Part shown: one piece after another, positions 34,872 to 34,917 of the stretch
Position numbering within the stretch: the first letter of the stretch is position 1
Layout: each line of letters begins with the position of its first letter
Assembly (NCBI GenBank): GCA_910584735.1
Contig: CAJUBM010000010.1
Coordinates: forward strand, 1 to 34,917
DNA from: an uncultured Muribaculaceae bacterium
GTDB taxonomy: Bacteria > Bacteroidota > Bacteroidia > Bacteroidales > Muribaculaceae
Reading direction: 5' to 3'
DNA length: 34,917 nt
The notes under the pieces: model-generated
Database searches by the model: none
What the model was told of the DNA's origin: nothing
Seen by the model: the letters and a program-made list of their open reading frames with translations, nothing else
Position numbers and translations under genes: made by a program

Positions 34872-34917
34872 ACCGCTTCTATTATATAACACTTTTGGCA
34901 ATGGTAACTTTATAGTG

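Overview
The window comes from a Gram-negative Bacteroidota chromosome, most likely Bacteroidales and plausibly near Muribaculaceae (the family is inferred from overall character, not proven). Support: TAnnTTTG-type -7 promoter elements before many genes, one or two with a TTTG box about 20 nt further upstream; a PorX-type response regulator next to a PorW/SprE-like lipoprotein of type IX secretion; a lipoprotein TamL paired with TamB; and MtaB, DUF4286 and DUF5683 family proteins.

Left part (1 to about 6170): an accessory island beside tRNA-Arg(TCT). From the left edge it holds a 5'-incomplete EcoRI-family adenine methyltransferase, a DUF262-HNH nuclease 6 bp behind it, an oppositely oriented set (AlbA_2/ATP-binding HTH regulator, zinc-ribbon protein, two-helix membrane protein), a tyrosine integrase, and a 478-bp noncoding stretch with six copies of a 9-mer before the tRNA 3' end. 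This looks like an integrative element carrying a restriction-modification-like pair, inserted at the tRNA.

Core part (6300 to 25800): dapA; two thioredoxin-fold genes; a minus-strand unit GT2 - DUF4286 - ruvC; a minus-strand unit porX - tsaE - birA joined by TGATG stop/start overlaps; the porW-like lipoprotein; a divergent lipoprotein apbE sharing a palindromic promoter with porW; then tamB - tamL on the minus strand. The core is interrupted at 17021-17896 by an AT-rich KilA-N gene, flanked on its far side by a diverged second copy of the last 120 bp of apbE.

Right part (25800 to 34917): a small decayed insert (broken XRE-type HTH gene, zeta-toxin-like kinase, overlapping 62-residue protein, and an integrase C-terminal remnant), followed by a plus-strand cell-envelope and housekeeping run: DUF5683 protein, LysM lytic transglycosylase, serB, mtaB, an LpxL-like acyltransferase and a GT2 glycosyltransferase. 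From the transglycosylase onward the genes overlap or lie within 15 bp, which suggests one transcript; it ends near a hairpin at 34848-34871.

The best candidates for something new are the methyltransferase/DUF262-HNH pair in its tRNA island, the KilA-N cassette at the duplicated apbE tail, and the zeta-kinase module with its small partner. All functional claims for these are inference from family and context.
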